Program-made: the position numbers and the translations under genes
The notes under the pieces: generated by a model
What the model saw: the letters and a program-made list of their open reading frames with translations, nothing else
The model's database searches: none
What the model was told of the DNA's origin: nothing
Part shown: in pieces, positions 24,204 through 33,581 of the stretch
How positions within the stretch are numbered: the stretch's first letter is position 1
Layout of the letters: every line of letters begins with the position of its first letter
Origin: an uncultured Collinsella sp.
Lineage (GTDB): Bacteria; Actinomycetota; Coriobacteriia; Coriobacteriales; Coriobacteriaceae
Direction: 5' to 3'
Assembly: GCA_934658705.1 (NCBI GenBank)
Contig: CAKUHP010000005.1
Span: 1-60,368, forward strand
DNA: 60,368 nt

Positions 24204-27005
24204 GTGGCAAACGAGTACAAGCAGACGATGAATCTGCCCAAAACCGGATTTCCCATGCGTGCCGGTCTTTCCAAGTCCGAGCCCAAGCGACTCAAGGACT
24301 GGCAGGACAACAAGGTCTACGAGCAAGTTCTGAAGAAGAACGAGGGTCATAAGAAGTTCGTGCTGCACGACGGTCCTCCGTACGCGAACGGCCCGATCCA
24401 CATCGGCCACGCCATGAATAAGATCTCCAAGGACATGATCAACCGTTACTGGATGATGCAGGGCTGCGAAGTCCCTTATGTCCCCGGTTGGGACTGCCAC
24501 GGTCAGCCTATCGAGCACAAGGTCGAGGAGAAGCTCGGCACCGAGAAGTTCAACCAGACCTCCACGGCTAAGATCCGCGAGCTCTGCAACAAGTTCGCTG
24601 TCGAGAACATCGAGCTGCAGAAGGCCGGTTTCCGTCGCCTGGGCGTGCTCGGCGACTGGGACAACCCCTACCTGACGCTCTATCACCAGCACGACGCCGC
24701 CGACATCGAGGTCTTTAAGGCCATGTTCGACAAGGGCATGATCTATCGCGGCCATAAGCCCGTGCACTGGTGCAAGCACTGCCACACCGCTCTTGCCGAG
24801 GCCGAGATCGAGTACTCCGACGAGACGAGCCCCTCCATCTTCGTGCGCTTCGAGATGACCACTAAGCCCGCCGGCCTCGAGAACTTCGATGGCCCGGTCG
24901 ACTTTATCATCTGGACGACCACGCCGTGGACCATCCCCTCCGACCAGGCTGTCTCCCTCAAGCCCGGCGCCGCTTATGTCGCCGTCGAGCACGATGGTCG
25001 CGCCGAGGTCATGCTCGAGGACCTGGCTCCCAAGTGCTGCGAGGAGTTTGGCTGGGAGTACACCCCGGTCATGGTCGACGGCAAGCCTTACGTGGTTCCC
25101 GCCGAGACCTTCCATCACATCCACTACAAGCAGCCGATCTTCGACGGTGTCGAGGGCGTGGCGCTGCTGGCCGATTACGTCGGTGTCGACGACGGTACCG
25201 GTATCGTCCACAACTCGCCCGGCCACGGCGTCGACGACTACTTCGCCTGCCTCAAGGAGGGCATCACCGACATCTGCATGCCGGTCGATGATGACGGCAA
25301 GTTCTACACCGGCGAGGAGTTTGGCACCGGTGGCCCCTTCAGCGGTATGGATACCGATGAGGCCAACCCGCACATTATCGAGTTCCTGCGCGAGCGCGGC
25401 ACCCTGGTCCTCGAGAAGAAGATCACGCACAGCTATCCGCACTGCTGGCGCTGCAAGCACCCGGTGCTCTTCCGTGCTACCGACCAGTGGTTCGTCTCGA
25501 TGGACAAGACCGGTTTGCGCGAGCAGGCTGGCAAAGAGGTTCGCGAGAACGTCAAGTGGTATCCGGCCCATGCCGCCAACCGCATCGGCGCCATGGTCGA
25601 GCAGCGTCCCGACTGGTGCATTAGCCGTCAGCGCAACTGGGGCGTGCCTATCCCGAGCTACACCTGCGCCGACTGCGGCGAGAAGGTCATGAACGACGCT
25701 ACGCTCGACGCCGTCATCAAGCTCTTCCACGAGAAGGGCTCCGACGCCTGGTTCACCGACGCTCCCGAGAGCTACCTGGGCGAGGCCTGCGTCTGCCCCA
25801 AGTGCGGCGGCCATCACCTCAAGGCCGATAAGGACATCCTCGACGTCTGGTGGGACTCCGGCGTGTCTTGGAAGGCCGTCTGCGAGTACCGCCCCGAGCT
25901 TGAGTACCCGGCGGACGTCTACCTCGAGGGCTCCGACCAGCACCGCGGTTGGTTCCAGAGCTCGCTGCTCACCTCGGTGGGCGCCAACGGCCGCGCTCCG
26001 TACAAGGCGGTCGTCTCGCAGGGCTTCACCCTCGACGGCCAGGGTCGCAAGATGTCCAAGTCGCTCGGCAACGTCATCGACCCCAATAAGGTCTGCGACG
26101 AGATGGGTGCCGACATCATCCGCTTGTGGGTCGCCTCCGTCGATACCAGCTCCGACGTCTCCATCGACCACGAGATCCTTGCCCGTACGTCCGATGCCTA
26201 CCGTCGTTTCCGCAACACGCTGCGCTTCCTGCTCTCCGAGCTCGAGGGCCAGTTTGAGCCCGAGACCGACGGCGTCGCCTTTGCCGACCTGCTGCCGCTC
26301 GACAAGCTCATGGTTGCCCGCCTGACCCAGGTCCAGGCCGAGGTTGACGACGCCTACGCCAGCTACGAGTTCCCGCGCGCCTACCGTGCGCTCTACGACT
26401 TCGTGGTCACCGAGCTTTCCAACGTGTACCTCGACGGCCTGAAGGACCGCCTGTACTGCGACAAGCCCGGCTCGCTCGAGCGCCGCAGCGCCCAGACCGT
26501 GCTGGCCGAGCTCTTCTCGATGCTCATGCGTGACCTGCAGCCGATCCTGTCCTACACGGTCGACGAGGCCATGGCCTACGCGCCCGCCGGCTGCGTCGAT
26601 CACCAGAAGTACGCCGCGCTGCTCGATTGGTATAAGTCGCCCATCACGGTCGACGAGGCCAATGAGTTTGAGGGCGTGCTCGAGGCCTCGCTCGAGCTCC
26701 GTAGCGCTGTGACCAAGGCCCTTGAGGATGCCCGCTCCGCCGGCACCTTTACCAAGAGCCAGCAGGTCCGCGTCAAGGCGGTCGTTCCCGCCGAGATGTA
26801 CGCGCTGCTGACCGGTGAAAAGGCCGTCGACCTTGCCGAGTTCTACATCGTCTCCGATGTTGAGCTGACCCAGGGTGAGGAGCTCTCCGTTGCCATCGAG
26901 GCTGCCGAGGGCGAATGCTGCGACCGTTGCTGGAACTACCGCACCACCGTTGGCGAGTACAACGGACATGCGCATATCTGCAAGCGCTGCGCTGAGGCGC
27001 TGTAG
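24204..27005 (+). CDS. ileS: Isoleucyl-tRNA synthetase
   Basis: 933 residues, a class I synthetase. HIGH motif is HIGHAMNK, KMSKS motif is GRKMSKSLGN; an editing domain lies between (TTTPWTIPSDQA, GTGIVHNSPGHG), and the C-terminal zinc finger is CCDRCWNYR ... CKRC. It charges tRNA-Ile in the cytoplasm. Start: GTG at 24204 with AGAAAGGGG upstream; the open frame to 24099 lies in the T-box leader. Expression should rise when isoleucine is scarce through the leader described above. Confidence 0.97.
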   Translation: MANEYKQTMNLPKTGFPMRAGLSKSEPKRLKDWQDNKVYEQVLKKNEGHKKFVLHDGPPYANGPIHIGHAMNKISKDMINRYWMMQGCEVPYVPGWDCHGQPIEHKVEEKLGTEKFNQTSTAKIRELCNKFAVENIELQKAGFRRLGVLGDWDNPYLTLYHQHDAADIEVFKAMFDKGMIYRGHKPVHWCKHCHTALAEAEIEYSDETSPSIFVRFEMTTKPAGLENFDGPVDFIIWTTTPWTIPSDQAVSLKPGAAYVAVEHDGRAEVMLEDLAPKCCEEFGWEYTPVMVDGKPYVVPAETFHHIHYKQPIFDGVEGVALLADYVGVDDGTGIVHNSPGHGVDDYFACLKEGITDICMPVDDDGKFYTGEEFGTGGPFSGMDTDEANPHIIEFLRERGTLVLEKKITHSYPHCWRCKHPVLFRATDQWFVSMDKTGLREQAGKEVRENVKWYPAHAANRIGAMVEQRPDWCISRQRNWGVPIPSYTCADCGEKVMNDATLDAVIKLFHEKGSDAWFTDAPESYLGEACVCPKCGGHHLKADKDILDVWWDSGVSWKAVCEYRPELEYPADVYLEGSDQHRGWFQSSLLTSVGANGRAPYKAVVSQGFTLDGQGRKMSKSLGNVIDPNKVCDEMGADIIRLWVASVDTSSDVSIDHEILARTSDAYRRFRNTLRFLLSELEGQFEPETDGVAFADLLPLDKLMVARLTQVQAEVDDAYASYEFPRAYRALYDFVVTELSNVYLDGLKDRLYCDKPGSLERRSAQTVLAELFSMLMRDLQPILSYTVDEAMAYAPAGCVDHQKYAALLDWYKSPITVDEANEFEGVLEASLELRSAVTKALEDARSAGTFTKSQQVRVKAVVPAEMYALLTGEKAVDLAEFYIVSDVELTQGEELSVAIEAAEGECCDRCWNYRTTVGEYNGHAHICKRCAEAL

Positions 27006-27197
27006 GTTTCGGCGTTCGTAGAACGCCGAAACCTACCGACGCTGCAAACGTCCTTTAGGTTACGCGGTTTTACAAACCGCGTAACTGCTTCACGCTGCAA
27101 ACCCGCCAGAGCGGCAATCTGCCTTTCAGCTTCGGCGGCATGACCAGAAGGTCTATGCCGCCTTGCTTCAAGGCACCTTGCTCGCTCTGGCGGGTTT
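27002..27197. repeat. Three successive inverted repeats after ileS
   Basis: A perfect 16-bp hairpin (27002-27017 with 27021-27036, loop GTA) starts GTAGG and overlaps the ileS stop. A 12-bp hairpin follows (27059-27070 with 27074-27085, loop TAC). Then a long nested cruciform (27099-27113 with 27183-27197, holding GGCGGCAT/ATGCCGCC) ends with TTTT. The words GCTGCAAAC separate the three. The last probably terminates ileS transcription. Confidence 0.8.
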
Positions 27198-27217
27198 TCG
27201 CTGTCGGTGACGAATCA

Positions 27218-27246
27218 TTGGCGTTTTCGTTGCTGGGCAATATAAG
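27218..27246 (+). promoter_or_regulatory. Predicted promoter of lspA
   Basis: TTGGCG (27218-27223) and TATAAG (27241-27246) are separated by 17 bp, about 45 bp before lspA and just after the ileS terminator. Confidence 0.6.
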
Positions 27247-27297
27247 ATATTGGTTTGCATAAAACTTAATTCAGGCATTTGAGAGTAGGGGATTGAT

Positions 27298-27897
27298 TTG
27301 GGTCGTACTGGGGATATGACGCCGCCTTTGCGTTGGCGGTTGGGTATTGCTGGCGGGGTGACGTTGGTTGTGCTGCTTGTTGACCAGCTGACCAAGCTTG
27401 CGGTTCGTGCCGTGGGCGATGCTCTGCATGTGACCGTTATCCCCGGCGTGATCGACTTCCTGTTTGTCCGCAATATCGGCGCTGCCTTTAGCATGGGCGA
27501 GGGACATGGCATTGCGTTTGCCGTGCTAGCGTTGGCGGTCATTATCGCCATTGCCATGTATCTCGTTCGCGCACCTCAGCTTGCCCACCTGGAGGTTGTG
27601 GGCATGGCGATGGTTGCGGGCGGTGCCATCGGCAACGCTATCGACCGTTTGGCCTTTGGCTATGTGACCGATTATATTGCCACCACCTTCATCGACTTCC
27701 CCGTCTTCAATGTTGCCGATATCGGCATTACCGTGGGCGTCGTGCTCGCCCTTATCGGCTACATGTTCTTGAGTCCCGCGGCCCGCGAGGTTGATGCGAC
27801 CGCCGAGCTTAACGCCCGTGACGAGGCCCGCGCCAAGCGCAAGGCTAAGCAGCGTGGGGAGCGTGCCCGCAAGATTCGCGAAAGGAATGAGCGTTAA
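27298..27897 (+). CDS. lspA: Lipoprotein signal peptidase (signal peptidase II)
   Basis: 199 residues, four membrane helices. Catalytic aspartates are in GGAIGNAIDRL and FNVADIGITVG, and NIGAAFSMG matches the conserved first motif. It cuts signal peptides from prolipoproteins in the membrane. The C-terminus has a basic Arg/Lys/Glu tail of about 40 residues. Start: TTG at 27298 with AGGGGA 6 bp before; ATG at 27316 is possible but poorly spaced. The stop shares a base with rluD (TAATG). Confidence 0.93.
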   Translation: MGRTGDMTPPLRWRLGIAGGVTLVVLLVDQLTKLAVRAVGDALHVTVIPGVIDFLFVRNIGAAFSMGEGHGIAFAVLALAVIIAIAMYLVRAPQLAHLEVVGMAMVAGGAIGNAIDRLAFGYVTDYIATTFIDFPVFNVADIGITVGVVLALIGYMFLSPAAREVDATAELNARDEARAKRKAKQRGERARKIRERNER

Positions 27898-28910
27898 TGG
27901 CCGACATCCATATTCTTGTTGCCGACGATTCCGCTGGTCAGCGTCTCGATGCCTACCTGGGCGCCAATGACGGCTGCCCTACGCGCTCTGCCTGTGCGCA
28001 TCTGATCGAGGGCGGTGCCGTTGCCGTCAATGGCGAGACGTGCCTGTCTAAAAAGTACGCCGTGCGTGCCGGCGACCGTATTTCGGTCGATCTGCCCGAG
28101 CCGCACGATCCCACCGATGTGATTCCCGAGGCCATTCCGCTCGACATTCGCTATGAGGACGACTATCTCATCGTGCTCTCCAAGCAGCGTGGTCTGGTGT
28201 GCCATCCCGCTCACGGTCACGAGAGCGGTACGCTAGCGAACGCCCTGGTTTACCACTGCGGCATCGACCATCTTGGTACCGTCCAGGGCGAGGACCGTCC
28301 CGGTATCGTGCATCGCCTGGATCGCGATACCTCGGGCCTCATGCTTGCGGCCAAGGACGACGATACCCAGCGCACGCTCCAGAATCTCATCCGTACGCGT
28401 ACGCTCGACCGTCGCTATATCACGCTTGTTCACGGACACATTGCCATGGACGAGGGAACCATTAACACCGGTATCGCCCGATCCACGCGTGACCGCGTTA
28501 AGATGGCGGTCTCCGATGATCCCTTCGCGCGTCAGGCTATTACGACCTTTAAGGTCCTTGAGCGCTTTGATTCCTCGCGCTTCGACGACGGCTATACGCT
28601 CGTGGAATGCCACCTGTTTACCGGTCGTACGCATCAGATTCGCGTGCATATGCGTCATATCAATCACGCCTGCGTGGGCGATCCTCTCTACGGCAAGTGC
28701 GATGCGCGCGCCGATCAGGGCCTGACCAGGCAATTCCTTCATTCTTGGCGCGTGGCGTTCGACCATCCCGTGACGGGGGAGCGCATCGAGTGCCGCGATG
28801 AGTTACCGTGGGATCTCGCTGCCGTCTTGGACGACCTGGCCCCGCGCTCGCTTGGTCGCACGACCGCTGGAGATGAGATCGTCCCTCAGCTCGGTCTGCT
28901 CGAAGCCTAG
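27897..28910 (+). CDS. RluA/RluD-family pseudouridine synthase
   Basis: 337 residues. An S4 RNA-binding domain (about 10-75; LIEGGAVAVNG) is followed by the RluA-type synthase with the catalytic Asp in HRLDRDTSGL, and GRTHQIRVHM near the end. It makes pseudouridine in 23S rRNA; it is most like RluD by its S4 domain and by the lspA neighbour seen in many bacteria, but the exact position is inferred. Coupled to lspA by a TAATG overlap. Confidence 0.9.
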   Translation: MADIHILVADDSAGQRLDAYLGANDGCPTRSACAHLIEGGAVAVNGETCLSKKYAVRAGDRISVDLPEPHDPTDVIPEAIPLDIRYEDDYLIVLSKQRGLVCHPAHGHESGTLANALVYHCGIDHLGTVQGEDRPGIVHRLDRDTSGLMLAAKDDDTQRTLQNLIRTRTLDRRYITLVHGHIAMDEGTINTGIARSTRDRVKMAVSDDPFARQAITTFKVLERFDSSRFDDGYTLVECHLFTGRTHQIRVHMRHINHACVGDPLYGKCDARADQGLTRQFLHSWRVAFDHPVTGERIECRDELPWDLAAVLDDLAPRSLGRTTAGDEIVPQLGLLEA

Positions 28911-28928
28911 TCAGTATTAGGTGGTTTC

Positions 28929-28958
28929 TTGAACGTCTCTAGCCTGCGGTAAGATATA
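28929..28958 (+). promoter_or_regulatory. Possible promoter of the glycosyltransferase gene
   Basis: TTGAAC (28929-28934) with AGATAT or GATATA at 28952-28958, spacer 17-18 bp, 35 bp before the ATG. Box matches are moderate. Confidence 0.4.
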
Positions 28959-28992
28959 CGGTTGTTTACGTAACGCGTTCTCGGGAGCCTGC

Positions 28993-30288
28993 ATGCTCGC
29001 CTTTTTACAAACCAACACGCCCATCGTGATCTTTAACCAGATTGTGGTCACGTTGCTCACGGTCTGCTTTCTGTACCAGGTGGTCTTCTTTATCATCGGC
29101 GCCCTGCGCGGTGAGGTCGCACCTCCTAAGGCCAAAAAGCTCCATCGCTATGCCTTCTTTATCGCCGCGCATAACGAGGAAGCGGTGATCGCCAACCTCG
29201 TGCGTTCCATCAAGGACCAGGACTATCCGTCCGAGCTTATCGAGGTCTTTGTCGTCGCCGATGCCTGCACCGACAACACCGCACAGCTCGCGCGCGAGGC
29301 CGGCGCTATCGTCTACGAGCGCAATGACCTGGCCCGCAAGGGCAAGAGCTGGGTCATGGACTTCGGCTTCGATCGCATTCTTAACGAGTATCCCGACACG
29401 TTTGAGGGCTACTTTATCTTCGATGCCGATAACGTTATCTCCCGCGATTACGTCTCCAAGATGAATGATGCCTTTGACCAGGGCTTTCACGTGGTCACGA
29501 GTTATCGAAACTCCAAGAACTTCGGCAGCTCGTGGATCTCGGCTGCCAACGCCACCTGGTATCTTCGCGAGGCGCGCTTCCTCAACAACGCGCGTAATAT
29601 CTGCAAGACGTCCTGCGCTGTCTCGGGTTCGGGCTACCTGATCTCGGCCAGCGTGATCGAGGGCATGCACGGTTGGCAGTTCCATACGCTGACCGAGGAC
29701 ATCCAGTTCACCACATTCTGCGCCATCCACGGTATTCGCATCGGCTATGCGCCGGCGGAGTTCTTCGACGAGCAGCCGGTGACGTTTAAGGCGTCTTGGA
29801 AGCAGCGTATGCGCTGGACCAAGGGCTTCTACCAGGTGTTCTTTACCTATGGCAAGCACCTGGTCAAGTCGACCTTCCGCTATCACCGCTTTGCCGCCTA
29901 CGATATGTTTATGACCATCGCGCCGGGTATGCTGCTGTCGCTGATCTCGATGCTCGCCAACGCGACCTTCCTCATCGTGGGCGGTCTCTCGCACGGCTTC
30001 TTGGCTACCGAGGTCGAGATGCAGGCTTGTGCCGCCTCGCTCATCATGACCTTTGCGATGATGTACCAAACCTTCTTTATTCTGGCGCTGCTTACGACCA
30101 TCTTTGAGTACAAACACATTCACTGTGCGCAAAAATGGCGCTTGGTGACCAACCTGTTCACCTTCCCGATCTTTATGTTCAGCTATATCCCCATCACGGT
30201 GGCCGCGCTGTTCCTGAAGGTCGACTGGGTCCCGACGCAGCACGCCGTCAGCGTCACCCTCGACGAGGTCATGCAAGGCGCCAAATAA
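28993..30288 (+). CDS. Processive family 2 glycosyltransferase, membrane
   Basis: 431 residues. One N-terminal membrane helix (about 12-38), a cytoplasmic GT-A domain with AAHNEEAVIANLV, DAD near residue 144, TED near 234 and the QxxRW motif as KQRMRW near 270, then about four C-terminal helices. The D, D, TED, QxxRW set marks processive synthases such as those of poly-GlcNAc, hyaluronan or cellulose type. The sugar is unknown and no polysaccharide operon surrounds it. The gene is monocistronic or pairs with the prepilin peptidase gene after the family C repeat. Confidence 0.85.
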   Translation: MLAFLQTNTPIVIFNQIVVTLLTVCFLYQVVFFIIGALRGEVAPPKAKKLHRYAFFIAAHNEEAVIANLVRSIKDQDYPSELIEVFVVADACTDNTAQLAREAGAIVYERNDLARKGKSWVMDFGFDRILNEYPDTFEGYFIFDADNVISRDYVSKMNDAFDQGFHVVTSYRNSKNFGSSWISAANATWYLREARFLNNARNICKTSCAVSGSGYLISASVIEGMHGWQFHTLTEDIQFTTFCAIHGIRIGYAPAEFFDEQPVTFKASWKQRMRWTKGFYQVFFTYGKHLVKSTFRYHRFAAYDMFMTIAPGMLLSLISMLANATFLIVGGLSHGFLATEVEMQACAASLIMTFAMMYQTFFILALLTTIFEYKHIHCAQKWRLVTNLFTFPIFMFSYIPITVAALFLKVDWVPTQHAVSVTLDEVMQGAK

Positions 30289-30296
30289 CCACCACC

Positions 30297-30338
30297 AAAA
30301 CCACCGCAAAGGGGACAGGTACCTTTGTGGTGGTTTTT
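30297..30338. repeat. Intergenic hairpin, family C copy 2
   Basis: AAAACCACCGCAAAGG (30297-30312) pairs with CCTTTGTGGTGGTTTT (30322-30337), one G-T pair, loop GGACAGGTA, followed by T. The same element as at 22582 but inverted relative to it. It probably acts as terminator of the glycosyltransferase gene. Confidence 0.85.
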
Positions 30339-30369
30339 GCTTTTGCGATGCAACTCGAGGAGGTGCTCG

Positions 30370-30792
30370 ATGGTCTATATCCCGTTTTGGCTGTGCGCCA
30401 TCGCCGGCGCCGTCATCGATGCTCGTGAGCGGCGGTTCCCGAATGCGCTTGCCGGGGTTTGTGCCGTGGCAGCGTTTGCGGGGGTTTGGCTCGATCGTGG
30501 CATGGACACGGCTTTTGATCATGCTGGTCTTGCCGCTATCGTCTATCTCGCGCTCGTGCTCACCGAGTCTCTCTGGCGGCGCCTTCGTCAAGCCCCGGGT
30601 ATTGGCATGGGAGATGTCAAGGCACTCTTCGCGCTTTGCACGCTTGACCCCTTGGGCGGTATCGTGGCATTTGTTGCCGCGCTCCTGTTTCTTGCCATCG
30701 CCTGCCTCATCACAAAATCGCGCTCCCTGCCATTGCTGCCGTTTTTGGTGCCGATTTTTGCCATAATCGAGGTCGTGGGCTGCACGCTGTAA
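30370..30792 (+). CDS. Minimal A24 prepilin peptidase (C-terminal type)
   Basis: 140 residues, about four to five membrane helices. Both catalytic aspartates of type IV prepilin peptidases are present: D17 in GAVIDARERRFPN and D82 in GMGDVKALF. The N-terminal methylase and Cys-rich part of PilD-like enzymes is absent, as in TadV/CpaA or archaeal-type enzymes. It should cleave prepilin-like signal peptides at the membrane; no pilus genes are in the window. The ATG at 30370 has GAGGAGG upstream. Confidence 0.82.
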   Translation: MVYIPFWLCAIAGAVIDARERRFPNALAGVCAVAAFAGVWLDRGMDTAFDHAGLAAIVYLALVLTESLWRRLRQAPGIGMGDVKALFALCTLDPLGGIVAFVAALLFLAIACLITKSRSLPLLPFLVPIFAIIEVVGCTL

Positions 30793-30823
30793 CCGATTGC
30801 GCATCCTTCTTAAGGAGCATGCC

Positions 30824-32071
30824 ATGGCAACTAATCAAGATACGTCCGCCATCAAGGCACGTATGGACCGTATTCCCTCGGCGTTGTCGCCCGAGCTTAT
30901 CGAGCGCATTGCCGCCGATCGTGCTTCGGGCGCTGTCAATCCGTATCGTTGCAACGACGACCAGGTCATTCGTCGCATCGACCGTGCCGCGGACAGGGGC
31001 ACGCTTATGCGCCCCAGCTTTATGCGCGATACCGAAAAAATCCTCCATCTGCCGGCATACACCCGCTATGCAGGTAAAACGCAGGTCTTTAGCTTTCGCA
31101 GCAACGACGACTTGTCGCGTCGTGGCCTGCATGTGCAGCTCGTCTCGCGCATTGCGCGTGATATCGGTCGCGCCTTGGGGCTCAATTGCGACCTGATTGA
31201 GGCAATTGGTCTGGGCCATGACCTGGGACATACGCCCTTCGGCCATGCCGGCGAGCGCTTCCTCAACGATATCTATCACGAGCGCACCGGCCGTTTCTTT
31301 TTCCATAACGTGCAGTCGGTGCGCGTGCTCGATGCACTCTATGGCCGCAACGTGTCGCTTCAGACGCTCGATGGTGTGCTGTGCCACAACGGCGAGTATG
31401 AGCAGCGCGTGTTTGAGCTGTCGAGCATGGCATCCTTTGACCAGTTCGATCAGACAGTCGAGGATTGCATCGCCACGGGTTATAGCGCGATTGAGCATCT
31501 GCGCCCCATGACGCTCGAGGGCTGCGTCGTGCGCATCTCGGATATCCTCGCCTACGTCGGTCGTGATCGCCAGGATGCGATTGCGGCGGGCCTGCTTGAA
31601 CCCGACGCTTTTGACGACGGTCTGGGCGGTTTTTACAACAGCTGGATCCTCACGCACGCTTCTGTCGATATCGTTGAGCATAGTTACGGCAAACCGCGTA
31701 TCGAGATGAGCGAGGACCTGTTTGAGGAAATTCGCCGAGCCAAGCGCGAGAACTACGAGAAGATCTACAGCAAGGGTGGCATCGAGGGCGATTCCGAGGC
31801 TGAGCTGCGCGAGGCGTTCGAAAAGCTCTACGACCGTTGCCTGCAGGATATAAATGAAGGTGACGAATCCTCCTATATCTTTAAGCACCACATTTCGCGT
31901 ATTGAGCAGCAACTTTCTTACTACGACCGTACCTATGAATGGCAAAACGACAAGGATCAAGCGGTGGTGGATTACATCGCGAGCATGACAGACGGCTATT
32001 TCTGCGAGCTGACGAGCAAGCTGTTCCCGGGTTTAAAGTTTCCGCATCGCACTTATATTAACGAACGATAG
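30824..32071 (+). CDS. Deoxyguanosinetriphosphate triphosphohydrolase-like protein
   Basis: 415 residues. HD-domain metal site in GLGHDLGHTPFGHAGE, with RTRR-like upstream substitution and the downstream DISDILAYVGRD acidic motif (ISDILAYVGRD). It resembles the Dgt family which removes triphosphate from dNTPs; the exact dNTP is not known. The ATG at 30824 has AAGGAG 6 bp upstream. The weak link between its start and the rest of dgt homologues is the lack of a clear HRxTR motif (TYAG-type segment TRYAGKTQVF instead). Confidence 0.82.
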   Translation: MATNQDTSAIKARMDRIPSALSPELIERIAADRASGAVNPYRCNDDQVIRRIDRAADRGTLMRPSFMRDTEKILHLPAYTRYAGKTQVFSFRSNDDLSRRGLHVQLVSRIARDIGRALGLNCDLIEAIGLGHDLGHTPFGHAGERFLNDIYHERTGRFFFHNVQSVRVLDALYGRNVSLQTLDGVLCHNGEYEQRVFELSSMASFDQFDQTVEDCIATGYSAIEHLRPMTLEGCVVRISDILAYVGRDRQDAIAAGLLEPDAFDDGLGGFYNSWILTHASVDIVEHSYGKPRIEMSEDLFEEIRRAKRENYEKIYSKGGIEGDSEAELREAFEKLYDRCLQDINEGDESSYIFKHHISRIEQQLSYYDRTYEWQNDKDQAVVDYIASMTDGYFCELTSKLFPGLKFPHRTYINER

Positions 32072-32131
32072 TTCGTATTCTTTCGTTATACTGTTGTTGA
32101 AACGCGATTATGAATGACACACGGGATAGCT

Positions 32132-33481
32132 ATGGACGACCTTTTTTCTGCCTCGACGCGCGAGCGTTCCTTTAAAAATGCGCCGCTCGCGGTGCGCATG
32201 CGCCCCAATTCGCTCGACGAGTACGTGGGCCAGCAAAAGGCCGTGGGAAAGGGTTCGTGGCTGCGTGCGGCGATTGAGCACGATGTGCTATCGAGCGTGA
32301 TCCTGTATGGTCCTGCAGGCACGGGCAAAACCACGCTGGCGCATATCATCGCCAACCATACCAAGAGCGAGTTTGTTGAGGTCAGCGCCGTGACGGGTAC
32401 CGTGAAGGATCTGCGTCGCGTGATTGACGAGGCAAAGACGCGTCTGAATACGTACGACCGTCGCACCATCTTGTTTATTGACGAGATTCATCGCTTTTCG
32501 AAGTCGCAGCAGGATGCGCTGTTGCACGCTGTCGAAAACCGCACTGTCATTATGATCGGTGCCACGACCGAGAACCCGTACTTCGAGGTCAACTCCGCAC
32601 TGTTGTCGCGCGGACGCGTGGTGGAGCTTGAGCACCTAAAAGACGAGGATATCGAAACGCTTATCGAGCGTGCGCTCGAGGCTCCGCAGGGCTTGAACGG
32701 CAAGTTCTCGGCCGATGAGGATACGGTTAAGACCATCTGCACGTTGGCCGCGGGCGACGCGCGCTCGGCCCTGACGACGCTCGAGCTGGCGAGCGAGATC
32801 GCTGTGACGCGTCCCGATACCGAGGGTATGCCGGCGCCGGCAGCGGGGGAGCGGTATCCCATCACCGTCGATGATGTAAAGATCGCGAATCCTCGTCGCG
32901 GGTTTACGTACGACAAAAACGGTGACATGCACTACGACATCATCAGTGCGTTTATCAAGTCCATGCGCGGCAGCGACCCCGATGCCACCATTTATTGGCT
33001 CGCGCGCATGATTGATGCGGGGGAGGACCCTAAGTTTATCGCCCGCCGCATTATGATTCATGCTTCTGAGGACGTCGGCAATGCCGATCCGCAGGCGCTG
33101 TTGGTGGCGCATGCAGCGTTTAAGTCTGCCGAGGTCATTGGCTATCCCGAGTGTCGCATCAACTTGGCGCAAGCGGCGCTCTATGTGTGCTTGGCGCCCA
33201 AGTCCAATGCCTGCGAGGCGTCGATCGATGCGGCGCTGGCCGATATCCATAACAGTGGACTGCGCGAGGTACCGAGCTACCTGCGCGATCGCCACCGTCC
33301 GGGCAGCGATGAGTACGGTGTGTACAAGTATCCGCACGATTATCCCGAGGGCTGGGTCGATCAGCGATATTTGCCCGAAGGCCTGGAGCGCGGCGCGTTT
33401 TGGCAGCCCGCCGGTCGAGGTTGGGAAGAATGGCGCGTAGAGCAAAGCGAACGCGACCGCAGCGGGAACGCGCCGAAGTAG
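32132..33481 (+). CDS. rarA: Replication-associated recombination protein RarA (AAA ATPase)
   Basis: 449 residues. Walker A GPAGTGKTTLA, Walker B LFIDEIHRF, sensor 1 GATTENPYFEVN and the MgsA-type C-terminal tetramerisation region (HYDIISAFIKSMRGSDPDA, LARMIDAGEDPKFIARR) identify RarA/MgsA, which acts at stalled replication forks. Start at 32132 (MDDLF) is preferred because homologues start close to this point; ATG 32114 is in frame. The upstream gap has a TATACT -10-like box. Confidence 0.93.
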   Translation: MDDLFSASTRERSFKNAPLAVRMRPNSLDEYVGQQKAVGKGSWLRAAIEHDVLSSVILYGPAGTGKTTLAHIIANHTKSEFVEVSAVTGTVKDLRRVIDEAKTRLNTYDRRTILFIDEIHRFSKSQQDALLHAVENRTVIMIGATTENPYFEVNSALLSRGRVVELEHLKDEDIETLIERALEAPQGLNGKFSADEDTVKTICTLAAGDARSALTTLELASEIAVTRPDTEGMPAPAAGERYPITVDDVKIANPRRGFTYDKNGDMHYDIISAFIKSMRGSDPDATIYWLARMIDAGEDPKFIARRIMIHASEDVGNADPQALLVAHAAFKSAEVIGYPECRINLAQAALYVCLAPKSNACEASIDAALADIHNSGLREVPSYLRDRHRPGSDEYGVYKYPHDYPEGWVDQRYLPEGLERGAFWQPAGRGWEEWRVEQSERDRSGNAPK

Positions 33482-33581
33482 CTGCTGATAATTTTGTCCC
33501 ACGTATCAGCTCTTGGCATGTTCGGTCCCCTTTGGGGTACCATTGAAAGCGTCTGTATTTCGATTCCTTTGGGAGGCTTGT

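Noticed and set aside
24084..26975. Long open frame of 963 codons on the minus strand across ileS, and similar ones opposite alaS, fruA and ptsI
   Set aside because: They are exact shadows of strongly supported + strand genes, caused by high GC and third-position bias; no start sites or protein motifs support them.
33482..33581. Sigma-B-type promoter before the stress operon
   Set aside because: GGGGTAC resembles a -10 of that class but no GTTT-type -35 lies at the right distance.
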